A DNA stretch of 64,000 nt from Actimicrobium sp047621345 (GTDB lineage Bacteria > Pseudomonadota > Gammaproteobacteria > Burkholderiales > Burkholderiaceae_D): positions 1 to 64,000 of the forward strand of contig JBLHLW010000001.1 of assembly GCA_047621345.1 (NCBI GenBank). Direction: 5' to 3'. Positions within the stretch are counted from its first letter, which is position 1, and the number at the start of each line of letters is the position of its first letter. The notes beneath the pieces were generated by a model. That model searched no databases, was not told the DNA's origin, and saw only the letters and a list, made by a program, of their open reading frames with translations. The position numbers were made by a program, and so were the translations under genes. Positions 46,660-55,423 of the stretch are shown piece by piece.

Positions 46660-47706
46660 CTACGCCGTCAATGATGCCATGTCGATCACGAAACGGTAGC
46701 GCACGTCGCTCTTGATGACGCGCTCGTAGGCTGCGTTGATGTCCTGAATCTTGATCAATTCGATGTCGGCGACGATGTTCTGCTTGCCGCAGAAGTCGAG
46801 CATTTCCTGTGTTTCCTTGATCGAGCCAATCATTGAGCCAGCCAAAGTGCGACGGCCACCGATCAGCACGGAGGCCATCACTGGTACCGGTAATTCGGGT
46901 ACGCCAATCAGTACCATCGTGCCATCAACCTTGAGCAGGTTAATGTAGGCATTCCAGTCGATGTTGGTACCAACGGTGTTGATGATCAGATCGAACTCAC
47001 CTTGCAATTTGTCGAACGTCGCCGGGTCGTTGGTTGCGTGGTAATGCGCCGCGCCAAAGCGCAGGCCATCTTCCTGTTTCGACAGGGTCTGGCTCAATAC
47101 CGTGACATCGGCGCCCATCGCATGCGCCAGCTTGACACCCATGTGACCAAGGCCGCCCATGCCGACGATCGCTACTTTTTTGCCAGGACCGGCTTTCCAG
47201 TGATGCAGAGGCGAATACAGCGTGATGCCGGCACACAGTAGCGGTGCCGCAGCGGCGAGCGGCAGGTTGTCCGGGATCGACAGAACATAGCCTTCTTTGA
47301 CGACCATATGGTCGGAATAGCCGCCCATTGTTGGCGTGACACCATCGGCTTCGACGCTGTTATAGGTCTGAACCAAGCCAGGCATGTAATGTTCGAGATC
47401 AACATTGCGCGTCGCGCACTGGGTGCAGGAATCAACGAAACAGCCAACGCCGACATGATCGCCGACTTTGAATTTGGTGACTTTGCTACCGACGGCACTG
47501 ACGACGCCGGCGACTTCATGGCCAGGTACCATCGGGAACATGGCGCCACCCCATTCGTCGCGGGCCTGGTGGATGTCGGAGTGGCACACGCCACAGAATT
47601 TGATGTCAATGGAGACGTCGTCCTCGCGCGGGGCGCGGCGTTCGAAAGTCGTCGGTGTTAGGGGTTCTTTGGCTGCAGTTGCTGCATATCCTCGAGTGAT
47701 TGTCAT
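46660..47706 (-). CDS. Zinc-type alcohol dehydrogenase (cinnamyl/YahK-like)
   Basis: 348 residues. Catalytic zinc ligands are present: Cys41 (GVCHSD), His63-Glu64 (PGHEV) and Cys158 (PLLCAG). Rossmann motif GMGGLGHMGVKLAHAMGAD (183-200). This fits the CAD/YahK group of NADPH-dependent aldehyde reductases. The structural-zinc lobe is incomplete: where the family has four Cys (C-x2-C-x2-C-x7-C) this protein has Cys94 and Cys97 but Arg100 and Met108. The lobe may be zinc-free. It is followed by its own terminator. Substrate unknown. Confidence 0.88.
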   Translation of the reverse strand: MTITRGYAATAAKEPLTPTTFERRAPREDDVSIDIKFCGVCHSDIHQARDEWGGAMFPMVPGHEVAGVVSAVGSKVTKFKVGDHVGVGCFVDSCTQCATRNVDLEHYMPGLVQTYNSVEADGVTPTMGGYSDHMVVKEGYVLSIPDNLPLAAAAPLLCAGITLYSPLHHWKAGPGKKVAIVGMGGLGHMGVKLAHAMGADVTVLSQTLSKQEDGLRFGAAHYHATNDPATFDKLQGEFDLIINTVGTNIDWNAYINLLKVDGTMVLIGVPELPVPVMASVLIGGRRTLAGSMIGSIKETQEMLDFCGKQNIVADIELIKIQDINAAYERVIKSDVRYRFVIDMASLTA

Positions 47707-47798
47707 TGTTCAGATCCGTTTCAGTGGAGGGTGAACGGCTGAATATACGCGCTTAACGGTGATGACGTACACGACCGGAAAGTCACTTTTTAGAGTGC

Positions 47799-48413
47799 TT
47801 ATGGGTTTAACCACTGCATATGCCACGCCTCACTTTGCCAGCGAAACAGGGCACGTCGTTGTCCGAATGTATGCAGATACAGCCATTCCAGTTGGGCGAT
47901 TTCGATCCGCAACACGGCAAAATGTTTGCGTCCTGCTGCCACAGTTTTGTGTGTTGCCTCGGTGCTGTCGTGATCGACGGGTGACGCACATTGCGCCGCT
48001 GGCAATGGGCCAGAAAAACAGCGCAACGCGTTTGGCGAGGCATCCCGCCAATGCTGGTCTGCCAGCGCATCACTGGTATGTAACTGAGCGATTCCGTTGG
48101 CACGCAATTGAATCTTGCGATGGGCATCGTAAAAAGTCACCGCAACGCGTCCGTCATCGCCAAGTTCGGCGGCTTTACCGCTACGTGTATCTGTATGAAA
48201 AATCAATTCTCGCAAGCGCGCATCGGCCGCCCGCAACACCAAAATGCGTGCCTGCGGCCCTTCATCCGACACCGTTGCCAGTACTGGCGTCCTGAATGCT
48301 GCTTTACGATCTTTGGTGGCACGACCTATCATTTTCCAGGCCATCTGCAATGACCCGTTGAGCTCGTTATAAAAATTAGGTAGAGGTTCCTTGGGGTGTT
48401 CGATGATGGGCAT
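47799..48413 (-). CDS. Pyridoxamine 5'-phosphate oxidase-family flavoprotein
   Basis: 204 residues. FRTPVLATVSDEGPQARILV, LIFHTDTRSGKAAELG and VAVTFYDAHRKIQLRANGIA form the split beta-barrel FMN-binding fold of the PNPOx superfamily. The middle contains ALADQHWRDASPNALRCFSG, as in PNPOx-like proteins of the Pden/general-stress type. The C-terminus ends FRWQSEAWHMQWLNP. The canonical PdxH active-site context is not fully clear, so another flavin-linked oxidoreductase is possible. Confidence 0.75.
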   Translation of the reverse strand: MPIIEHPKEPLPNFYNELNGSLQMAWKMIGRATKDRKAAFRTPVLATVSDEGPQARILVLRAADARLRELIFHTDTRSGKAAELGDDGRVAVTFYDAHRKIQLRANGIAQLHTSDALADQHWRDASPNALRCFSGPLPAAQCASPVDHDSTEATHKTVAAGRKHFAVLRIEIAQLEWLYLHTFGQRRALFRWQSEAWHMQWLNP

Positions 48414-48521
48414 ACGGTAATCATTCTCCGGTAAGTTCGCGTCAGCTTGGTCAAGTCACTATTGTCTGCTCCGCCGCACGGTGTCGTACTTTCTTCTTGG
48501 AACTGTATTACCGGTTACACC

Positions 48522-50696
48522 TTAAGCCGGCGTCGCAGCGATTGCCTTAGGTGGGGACTGCACCTGTTTGGCAGGTACTTTCGCAGGAACAGCTGCTTCG
48601 GCATTTGTCTTGAGCAAGCTGGCCTGGTCGCTGACGATACGCGCCGCTTCTTGTAGGAAGACGTCCTTTGCCTCCTTTTGAGCTAGTACGGCGGCCAGTT
48701 CGACGCCAAGGTCGCGTTCGCTCGAGTCAAGCCCGTCATCAAGCATGGCCCGGGCTGATTCGGTGCGGGTCATGCCAGGCCGCGCTGAGGTCAGGCGTGC
48801 AGTCAAGCGCGTCAGTTGATCTTCGCGCTCCTTGCGTCGGTCGACCTCATTGAGCGAGATCACGTTGGCTTTTTTCTTCAGCATGAAACGCGTCATGTCG
48901 GCTTCAATGTTATTGAATTCCCGATTGGCTTTGATGCGCGTCTCGCTGCGTTTCATCAGCAACGGAATCACTGATTTCAAGACCCCCGAAGCAGCGTAGG
49001 TGGCAGGCTTGACCTGACTCCATGGCAGCGCATTGTCGAAGCCGGATTCGCCGCGATCGTCGTCATCGACATCGGTCGGAAACGGGATATCCGGTTTCAC
49101 GCCACGCAATTGGGTCGTGCCGCCGTTAATGCGGAAAAACTGTGCAGTTGTCATTTTCAGTTCACCGAACTCCGGCTTATCTTGCTTCACGAGTTGATCA
49201 AGGTTGATCGTGCTTTGCACCGTACCCTTGCCAAAACTGCGTTCACCAATGACCGTGCCGCGACCATAATCCTGAATGGCTGCAGCAAAAATTTCGGAAG
49301 CAGAGGCAGAGCCCCGGTTGATCAAGACACCGACCGGGCCATCCCAGGCCACTGTTGTGCCGGCATGACTGTCAACGATGACTTTGCCGCGCGCATCACG
49401 TTGCTGCAGTACCGGACCTTTGCCAGTGAACAGCCCGGTGAGACCGATGGCTTCGGTAAGCGAACCGCCGCCGTTATTGCGCAAGTCAATAAGGACGCCA
49501 TCGGCCTTTGCTGCCTTGAGTTCGGCCAGCAAGACAGCGACATCGCGGGTGACACTGCGGAAATCTTTTTCGCCGCGTTGTTCGGCTTCGAAATCACGAT
49601 AGAAGGTCGGCAAGGTGATAACGCCGATTTGCCGCGTCGCCGCTCCATCTGGCACGCTGATCATGGTCTTCTTGGCGGCGGCTTCCGCAAGATCGATCTT
49701 CTTGCGTACTAGCGTGACCCGGCGCCGGCCAGCATCTGGCAAGGCGCCGGCCGGCAGGACATCAAGTTGTACCGTCGAATCGGCCGGTCCGCGTATCAGG
49801 CCGATCGTTTCATTGAGACGCCATCCCTCGACATCGATCATCACCCCATCGGCACCCTGGCCGACACCGACGATACGGTCACCGACGCGCAGCTTGCCAG
49901 AGCGCATGGCCGGTCCACCAGCAACCATCTCGCGGATCGTGTTGTAGCCGCCTTTTTGCGACATCGTTGCGCCTATGCCTTCCAGCGACAGGCTCATCGC
50001 GATATCGAATTCCTGAGTAGCACGCGGTCCCATGTAATTGGTGTGCGGATCGATGGCCATCGTATAGGCATTCATGAAGGTCTCGAACGCTTCCTCCGGT
50101 GTCACACGGGCGACCTCTTGCAGTGAACTTTCATAGCGCTTGTCGAGCATCTCGGCGATACGCGGTGCGGCCACGCCCGCCAGTTTAAGCCGCAACCAGT
50201 CATTTTTGACCTGCTGGCGCCACAGCGTGTGGAGTTCATCGATCGAACTCGGCCAGGCCTGCTTCTCGCGGTCCACCAGAAAACTGTCTTGTTTGGTGAA
50301 ATCAAACTTCTCCTTGGTCTGACTGCGTGCGTAGGTGAAGCGCTCCGACACCCGTTGTGCATACAAGTTGAAGATCGCAAATGGCGCGCTCAGATTCTCT
50401 CGCAAGATGGCGCTGGCCAGCTTGCTGCGTTGCTTCGAGATCAGATCGATATCGGCCTGTGTGAAAAAGAACTTTTCTGGGTCTAGCGATTTCAGGTAGC
50501 GCGCAAAAATCTTGTCAGACATTGCGGCATCAAGCGGCTGCGCCCGGTAATGAAAACGCGCGACGACTTCGGCCGATAAATGTGCCGCCTGAGACTGTTC
50601 TAATGTAGGAGTCAGCGCCGTCGGCAAAGCAGATGCAAAGGTGGCAGAAAAAGCCAGCGTTGCCGCAATCAAAAGTTGGAGTAACTGTTTTTTCAT
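48522..50696 (-). CDS. prc: Tail-specific protease Prc/Tsp (peptidase S41A)
   Basis: 724 residues (family about 680). Signal peptide (1-23, ATFASA). The N-terminal vault is residues about 40-230, with the PDZ around 235-330 (LEGIGATMSQKGGYNTI, VGDRIVGVGQG). The Ser-Lys dyad is Ser465 in NRGSASASEIF and Lys490 in GERSFGKGTVQ, the expected 25-residue spacing. A C-terminal helical extension (DRRKEREDQLTRLTAR and onward) follows. It is a periplasmic protease that degrades C-terminally tagged or misfolded proteins and trims lipoprotein or cell-wall regulators. Head-on gene order with SUI1 (51171) puts it in a separate transcription unit. Confidence 0.95.
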   Translation of the reverse strand: MKKQLLQLLIAATLAFSATFASALPTALTPTLEQSQAAHLSAEVVARFHYRAQPLDAAMSDKIFARYLKSLDPEKFFFTQADIDLISKQRSKLASAILRENLSAPFAIFNLYAQRVSERFTYARSQTKEKFDFTKQDSFLVDREKQAWPSSIDELHTLWRQQVKNDWLRLKLAGVAAPRIAEMLDKRYESSLQEVARVTPEEAFETFMNAYTMAIDPHTNYMGPRATQEFDIAMSLSLEGIGATMSQKGGYNTIREMVAGGPAMRSGKLRVGDRIVGVGQGADGVMIDVEGWRLNETIGLIRGPADSTVQLDVLPAGALPDAGRRRVTLVRKKIDLAEAAAKKTMISVPDGAATRQIGVITLPTFYRDFEAEQRGEKDFRSVTRDVAVLLAELKAAKADGVLIDLRNNGGGSLTEAIGLTGLFTGKGPVLQQRDARGKVIVDSHAGTTVAWDGPVGVLINRGSASASEIFAAAIQDYGRGTVIGERSFGKGTVQSTINLDQLVKQDKPEFGELKMTTAQFFRINGGTTQLRGVKPDIPFPTDVDDDDRGESGFDNALPWSQVKPATYAASGVLKSVIPLLMKRSETRIKANREFNNIEADMTRFMLKKKANVISLNEVDRRKEREDQLTRLTARLTSARPGMTRTESARAMLDDGLDSSERDLGVELAAVLAQKEAKDVFLQEAARIVSDQASLLKTNAEAAVPAKVPAKQVQSPPKAIAATPA

Positions 50697-50808
50697 TTGA
50701 ACCTGCTAACTAGTAAGTGGACAGTCGGTATTCGATATTGGCTGCAGTGTGCGGGGCGTGTGTTGCGCTTGTATGTCTGTTTGAACTGACATGTATCCGC
50801 CAGTCGAG

Positions 50809-51171
50809 TTAGCCGCCCGAGCGCTTGACGGTATATCCCTGCAGTTTCAGTGCCTGAGCTACCCGCTCGCAATGATCACCCTGAACTTCGATAATGCCAT
50901 CTTTTACAGTTCCACCTGCGCCGCAGGCATTGCGCAGTTGTTTTGCTAACGCGGCCAGCGCGGCGGTGTCGAGTGCTAGTCCTTTCACCAGTGTCACGCC
51001 TTTGCCGGCACGCCCCTTGGTTTCACGCGAGACCCGCACTACGCCATCGGTGATTGGTGCCACCTTGCTGGTGCTGCAGGTGCAGTGCGCCACCGGTTGG
51101 CGGCAGGCAGGACACATGCGACCGGTTTCGGTGGAGTAGACCAGGCCGCTGCTGGAAGAGGATGTTTTCAT
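50809..51171 (-). CDS. SUI1/YciH-family translation factor
   Basis: About 120 residues from ATG 51171 (MKTSSSSSG). The longer frame start is inside the nuclease gene. RETKGRAGKGVTLVKGL and the end TVKDGIIEVQGDHCERVAQALK LQGYTVKRSG form the SUI1 (eIF1-like) fold. The start codon overlaps the nuclease stop by four bases (ATGA), so translation is likely coupled. The N-terminal CPACRQPVAHCTC knuckle is typical of bacterial YciH proteins. It is implicated in start-codon discrimination under stress. Confidence 0.9.
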   Translation of the reverse strand: MKTSSSSSGLVYSTETGRMCPACRQPVAHCTCSTSKVAPITDGVVRVSRETKGRAGKGVTLVKGLALDTAALAALAKQLRNACGAGGTVKDGIIEVQGDHCERVAQALKLQGYTVKRSGG

Positions 51172-51986
51172 TGCGTTTGACGGAGTAATGGAACCTGTGA
51201 TTTTAGCCGTTGTTGCGCCGGTAGCCACTCGACACCGGTGCGACGAACTAGTTCCTCGTAGCTGATCGGTTTTCCAACCCGTGCCGCATCGGTGTTTTCT
51301 ATCCAGTGTGCCCAGGCGCGCTGAGTAACTGGATCGAAGACCAGCTTAAATAAATGCTGCGGTACCCAGACCCGGTTGGCACCGATGGTAGGAGGATTGG
51401 CATCAAACACCGGACCGGTGATCACGTACACATCGCCCTTTGCCCGCAGCGCATAAGCGCGGGTCGCCTGTTCGATGTTGGCCCATGGCCGACGATTATT
51501 GATCGACGCTTGCGGGACCATGTTGGCCAGCGAAAAACTTTGTGCCATTGATGCATCGCTATCCATATCGGCCGCCGGCGCCATGTGGCCGCGATCGAAA
51601 CCGGAACGCTTGTAGTCGGCCAGTTCGGAACGCTCCGCGGGTGGCAGGCGGGCATCGGCGAAGAAGCGCGAACCACGGTCAATTTTCAAAGCCAGCTGGT
51701 CCTTGTTCAGGCGTTCAGCGACGTAAATCGGCGTGCGGCTTTTCCCCGAATGCAAAATGGCGAAATTGTCGTAGCACAGAGCCCGGGGCTGCATCGCCGA
51801 AGCAGATACAAGCGGCGGGTGTTCGTTGGCAAAAAACTGGCGGCAAGAAGAGAAGTCTGTATTTCCAGCGAAGGAGGATGACAGCGACGCCAGTGACAGG
51901 AGCGTCGCTGCAAGGGTCGTTTTAAACGGAATCAAAGGGAACAATCTGAAGTGGTCAACAGCGGAGGAGGGCGCGACCGACAGCAT
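51168..51986 (-). CDS. Secreted DNA/RNA non-specific endonuclease
   Basis: 272 residues, with a signal peptide (hydrophobic core about 23-40, AGNTD afterwards). Active-site motif DRGHMAPAAD (131-140) with His134 as general base, Asn155 in SLANMVPQ, and NNRRPWANIEQ (163-173). It belongs to the beta-beta-alpha-metal nuclease family (NUC1/EndA/Serratia-like), acting outside the cytoplasm. It overlaps SUI1 by 4 bases. The ATG at 51986 has no clear Shine-Dalgarno. A TTG about 13 codons in would also give a good signal peptide. Confidence 0.9.
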   Translation of the reverse strand: MLSVAPSSAVDHFRLFPLIPFKTTLAATLLSLASLSSSFAGNTDFSSCRQFFANEHPPLVSASAMQPRALCYDNFAILHSGKSRTPIYVAERLNKDQLALKIDRGSRFFADARLPPAERSELADYKRSGFDRGHMAPAADMDSDASMAQSFSLANMVPQASINNRRPWANIEQATRAYALRAKGDVYVITGPVFDANPPTIGANRVWVPQHLFKLVFDPVTQRAWAHWIENTDAARVGKPISYEELVRRTGVEWLPAQQRLKSQVPLLRQTQ

Positions 51987-52036
51987 TGGGGATGCCGGTT
52001 TTGATGAGGCGCAAGGATAAGGCGTTGTTGACGTTA

Positions 52037-52064
52037 AAAATACTTATTTCGTGATTATTATCAA
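52037..52064 (-). promoter_or_regulatory. Putative sigma70 promoter for the nuclease-SUI1 unit
   Basis: On the minus strand a TTGATA box (52059-52064) and TATTTT (52037-52042) are separated by 16 bases, about 50-75 bases upstream of the nuclease start. The spacer is AT-rich. Sequence around it (attattatcaat) also loosely resembles an iron-regulator box. That second reading is too weak to use. Confidence 0.4.
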
Positions 52065-52200
52065 TATGATGGTGGTGAGATTAATGCCGATATGCGTGCT
52101 CACTCCCATTCATGACTTGCGGGTTCTCTGCTATCGTTCGGCTCCTTCTGCGGCGACGGTGTTCGCCGCACTCCTCAGACGACCAAAAAAAGGGTAGGGC

Positions 52201-52473
52201 ATGATTGATGAAGTCGATGGCGTAACACAGGGCTTGCCTCTGCACTCGGACAGCCCGATCCAACGTCGTTTTGTCTGTGCCGATCGCACCTACTCGCTGA
52301 TGCTAAGTCGGGATCTGTTGGGTGACTGGGTTGTGATGCAAACCTGGGGAAGTCGCATCAGCAAGCACGGCGGTGGCAAGAGCCGTGCCTTCGTCAGTTT
52401 TGAAGCCGGCCTGGCTGCCTTGACGGCGCTGGCGCAGGTGCGGCGTGAGCGGGGTTACCAGTTAATCGAATAA
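52201..52473 (+). CDS. Small WGR-domain-like protein
   Basis: 90 residues, ATG 52201 preceded by AGGGTAGGG. FVCADRTYSLMLSRDLLGDW, VVMQTWGSRISKHGGGKSR, AFVSFEAGLAALTALAQV and RRERGYQLIE match the WGR fold: a strand, W-x-x-x-x-W-G-R/S, a basic loop, then a helix. WGR domains occur in DNA-binding or PARP-like proteins and as stand-alone bacterial proteins of unknown role. Strand is opposite to the nuclease. Confidence 0.8.
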   Translation: MIDEVDGVTQGLPLHSDSPIQRRFVCADRTYSLMLSRDLLGDWVVMQTWGSRISKHGGGKSRAFVSFEAGLAALTALAQVRRERGYQLIE

Positions 52474-52868
52474 CGCAGCGATCGTCAGCGTCTGCTTTCT
52501 CAAGTGGAACTGGTCTATTCATTGCACGTTAGCGTTAGTTTGTTTTTTTATGCGCATACATACAAGGATTTAGGCTGTGAAAATTTAACATGCCTTCTAG
52601 TGAATTGGACGCGATTCGGCGATTCACAGGTCCCTCAAAAGCTGCAAAAATAGTTTTCAACCTGCCTGTTGCGGCAATCAGCACGATTTATCAGAAGCCC
52701 ATATAATGCCAACGGGCAATTATTCCCAATGAATTTAATGATTTTCTGCGCTGTTATTGTCTTTTTTTACTGACATATTAGCAATTGCCGACGATATCTT
52801 GTGTCGTAGGCATTCGCTTTTCAGGCAGAACTATTTAGCGATTATTGGCTACTTCCATTAGGGCACAC
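52474..52868. other. AT-rich gap upstream of the chemoreceptor
   Basis: About 395 bases with no supported gene, and AT-rich. It presumably holds the promoter of the chemoreceptor. A GCCGACGA element near 52787 loosely resembles a flagellar (sigma28) -10, but no matching -35 with correct spacing is clear. No riboswitch-like motif was recognised. Confidence 0.5.
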
Positions 52869-54605
52869 ATGAACTCTTCTTTCTTTGCCGGCTTGACCGT
52901 CAAGGCACGTATCGCGCTGGGCTTCGCCGCCATCCTGTCACTGATCGTGATCCTGTCCGTCGTCGGTCTGATGCGGGTCTATAAAATCTCGGACAGTCTG
53001 ACGATCATCAACGATGTCAATAGCGTCAAGCAGCGCTACGCAATCAATTTTAGGGGTAGCGTGCATGATCGCGCGATCGTTCTGCGGGACCTGATCCTCA
53101 TCGGTCCCGATGAACTGCCGGCCTCGATCGCCAAATTTACGCAGTTACGTAACATGTACGAGGAGTCCGAGGTGTTGCTCGACAAGATGTTCGCTGTTCG
53201 CACCGATATCAGCCAGGAAGAACGCCAGACCCTTGCCAGTATCAAGGAAATCCAAGGGCGCACGATGCCGATTTCCTTAAAGATCATCGAGCTTGAGCAG
53301 GCCGGCAACACCGTCGAAGCAATCAATCTGATGCTCAAGGAGGGGCGGCCGGCCTACGTTGAATGGTTGGCCCGAATTAACAAGTTCATCGATCTGCAAG
53401 GATCACTCAACCAGACCGAGTCGACCAATGCACGCAGTCTTGCCAGCGGATTCGAGCTGCTGATGCTCGTTACTTGTGTGGCAGCCCTGATCATCGGTGG
53501 AGTGATTGCTTCACTAATTACGCGTGGCGTCCTCTCCACCATGGGCGGCGAGCCGGCTCAAGCCAGCGCCGTCGCACAGAGCATTGCCGCTGGTGAGTTG
53601 GGCGTAGCGATTGCAATTCGGCGCGGGGATACATCCAGTGTGCTGTTTGCGATGAAGGAAATGCGTGACAGTCTGGTCGACATCGTCTCGCGGGTTCGCG
53701 CGAGTACCGCCACGATTGCCACTGGCTCGGGAGAAATTGCTTCGGGCAATCAGGATCTGTCAGCACGTACCGAGCAGCAAGCGTCCTCACTGGCAGAGAC
53801 TGCCGCATCGATGGAACAACTGACGGCGACCGTCAAGCAGAACGCCGATAATGCTCGGCAAGCCAATCAGCTGGCAGTGTCGGCATCCTCGGTCGCAGTC
53901 AAAGGAGGAAGCGTGGTCGCGCAAGTGGTCGATACGATGGAGTCGATCAACGCGTCTTCACGCAAAATCTCCGACATCATCGGCGTGATCGATGGTATTG
54001 CTTTCCAGACCAATATTCTTGCGCTCAATGCGGCAGTCGAAGCGGCGCGTGCCGGCGAGCAGGGACGTGGTTTTGCCGTGGTTGCCACGGAAGTACGTAA
54101 CCTCGCTCAGCGTTCGGCTGCCGCGGCCAAGGAAATCAAGACCTTGATTGGCGATTCGGTCGATAAAGTCGATGTCGGTAGCAAGCTGGTAATCGAGGCA
54201 GGTTCAACGATGGGCGAGATTGTGGATAGCGTGCGTCGTGTTACCGACATCATGGCCGAAATCATGTCGGCCAGCGTCGAGCAAAGCACAGGAATCGAGC
54301 AGGTCAATCGGGCGATCGGCCAGATGGATCAGGTCACACAACAAAATGCTGCGCTGGTTGAACAGGCTGCAGCAGCTGCAGAATCATTGCAAGAGCAGGC
54401 TGGTGAACTGGCTCGCACCGTGGCGGTTTTCACGTTTGACGGACTCAGCGCAAGCCCAGTAGTGTTGGCGTCTTCGCCGCCACGTGTGGTGCCGCGCCCG
54501 CTCATTAAAAAAATGCCCGTTGTGCGTTCCGCCCTACCGACGCCAGCAAGAAAATCGGCTAGCAAGCCGGTTGTCAAATCCGAAGGCGACTGGGAGGAAT
54601 TCTGA
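52869..54605 (+). CDS. Methyl-accepting chemotaxis protein
   Basis: About 578 residues from ATG 52869 (AGGG upstream; an earlier TTG in frame has no site). First transmembrane segment about 15-36, periplasmic four-helix sensor (about 40-190, SLTIINDVNSVKQRYAI to NARSLASGFEL), second TM (LLMLVTCVAALIIGGVIASL), HAMP, and a methyl-accepting domain with the conserved hairpin tip (DGIAFQTNILALNAAVEAARAGEQGRGFAVVATEVRNLAQRSA). Ends with a DWEEF pentapeptide, the CheR/CheB tether of adaptation-competent receptors. Ligand is unknown. Confidence 0.95.
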   Translation: MNSSFFAGLTVKARIALGFAAILSLIVILSVVGLMRVYKISDSLTIINDVNSVKQRYAINFRGSVHDRAIVLRDLILIGPDELPASIAKFTQLRNMYEESEVLLDKMFAVRTDISQEERQTLASIKEIQGRTMPISLKIIELEQAGNTVEAINLMLKEGRPAYVEWLARINKFIDLQGSLNQTESTNARSLASGFELLMLVTCVAALIIGGVIASLITRGVLSTMGGEPAQASAVAQSIAAGELGVAIAIRRGDTSSVLFAMKEMRDSLVDIVSRVRASTATIATGSGEIASGNQDLSARTEQQASSLAETAASMEQLTATVKQNADNARQANQLAVSASSVAVKGGSVVAQVVDTMESINASSRKISDIIGVIDGIAFQTNILALNAAVEAARAGEQGRGFAVVATEVRNLAQRSAAAAKEIKTLIGDSVDKVDVGSKLVIEAGSTMGEIVDSVRRVTDIMAEIMSASVEQSTGIEQVNRAIGQMDQVTQQNAALVEQAAAAAESLQEQAGELARTVAVFTFDGLSASPVVLASSPPRVVPRPLIKKMPVVRSALPTPARKSASKPVVKSEGDWEEF

Positions 54606-54713
54606 TCCGAGCTGCGTTGTCATCCGCAGAAACGCCGCGAGAGCGGTCTTTCTGCAGCCCGCGCGAGCTCTGGTTATCATGTAGCCCACTGATTCAATCA
54701 CCAAGGACTTGCG

Positions 54714-55301
54714 ATGCTGATCTCTCGATATGCCATGCGTTGTCTGCTCGCATTACTGGCCCTAACCACATTCTTGCCTGTTGCTAACGCCGATGACGCG
54801 GCCACTTGGGCGGCATTGCAGCGGGGAGGGCAGATCATCTTGCTACGCCATGCCAGTACTGAATCCGGCATCGGCGACCCGCCCGGTTTTACGCTGGCGG
54901 ACTGTCGTTCGCAGCGACAGTTGTCAGCCTCCGGGCGAGAGCAGGCGCAACGGTTGGGTGCGGTATTTCGTAGTCGGGACATCGCGGTGTCGAACGTATG
55001 GTCCAGCCGCTGGTGTCGCTGTACCGAAACCGCGCAGCTGGCATTTGGCCGGGTGACGCCAATGCTGATGCTTGATTCAAGTTTCGAGGATAACGATGCC
55101 GAAGCACTCCAGAAATTGCGTGATGTTTCTGACGCTATCGGTGACTACAGGATGCGTGGCAATCTGGTGATGGTCACGCATCAGGTCAACATCACAGCAC
55201 TGACTGGCATGGGAACGCGCATGGGCGAGGCGGTGGTGCTCTCTGGGCGACGTCATGCCGATGGCAAATTTGTCGTAATCGGGCGCTTGCAGGTCGATTG
55301 A
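54714..55301 (+). CDS. Secreted histidine-phosphatase-family protein
   Basis: 195 residues, AAGGA before ATG 54714. Signal peptide (1-23, LPVANA). Motif LLRHASTESG with the phosphorylated His of the RHG-like triad, RKxxQL-type helix (SASGREQAQRLGAVF), SSRWCRCTETAQLAF and LVMVTHQVNITALTG as the second His block. It belongs to the histidine phosphatase (phosphoglycerate mutase-like) superfamily, exported. It may dephosphorylate a periplasmic substrate. Family members include SixA-like and lipid/phosphoester phosphatases. Confidence 0.88.
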   Translation: MLISRYAMRCLLALLALTTFLPVANADDAATWAALQRGGQIILLRHASTESGIGDPPGFTLADCRSQRQLSASGREQAQRLGAVFRSRDIAVSNVWSSRWCRCTETAQLAFGRVTPMLMLDSSFEDNDAEALQKLRDVSDAIGDYRMRGNLVMVTHQVNITALTGMGTRMGEAVVLSGRRHADGKFVVIGRLQVD

Positions 55302-55423
55302 TTGCCTCGATCAATCTGGCGTGCGGGTTTGCCCTATGCTTTCTGCCCTGCACGCACTTGTGACGCGCGACGTGCCATGTCATTGCCCTGTTTATTCCCC
55401 TCTTATTTCGGAGAACTTTTTTT

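Noticed and set aside
52755..52795. Possible sigma28 promoter before the chemoreceptor
   Set aside because: A GCCGACGA-like -10 is visible, but no TAAA box at the right spacing. The match is too weak to report as a promoter.
54626..54655. Hairpin with GCAGAAA/TTTCTGC arms after the chemoreceptor
   Set aside because: Arms are short with an internal mismatch and no T run follows, so terminator function is not supported.
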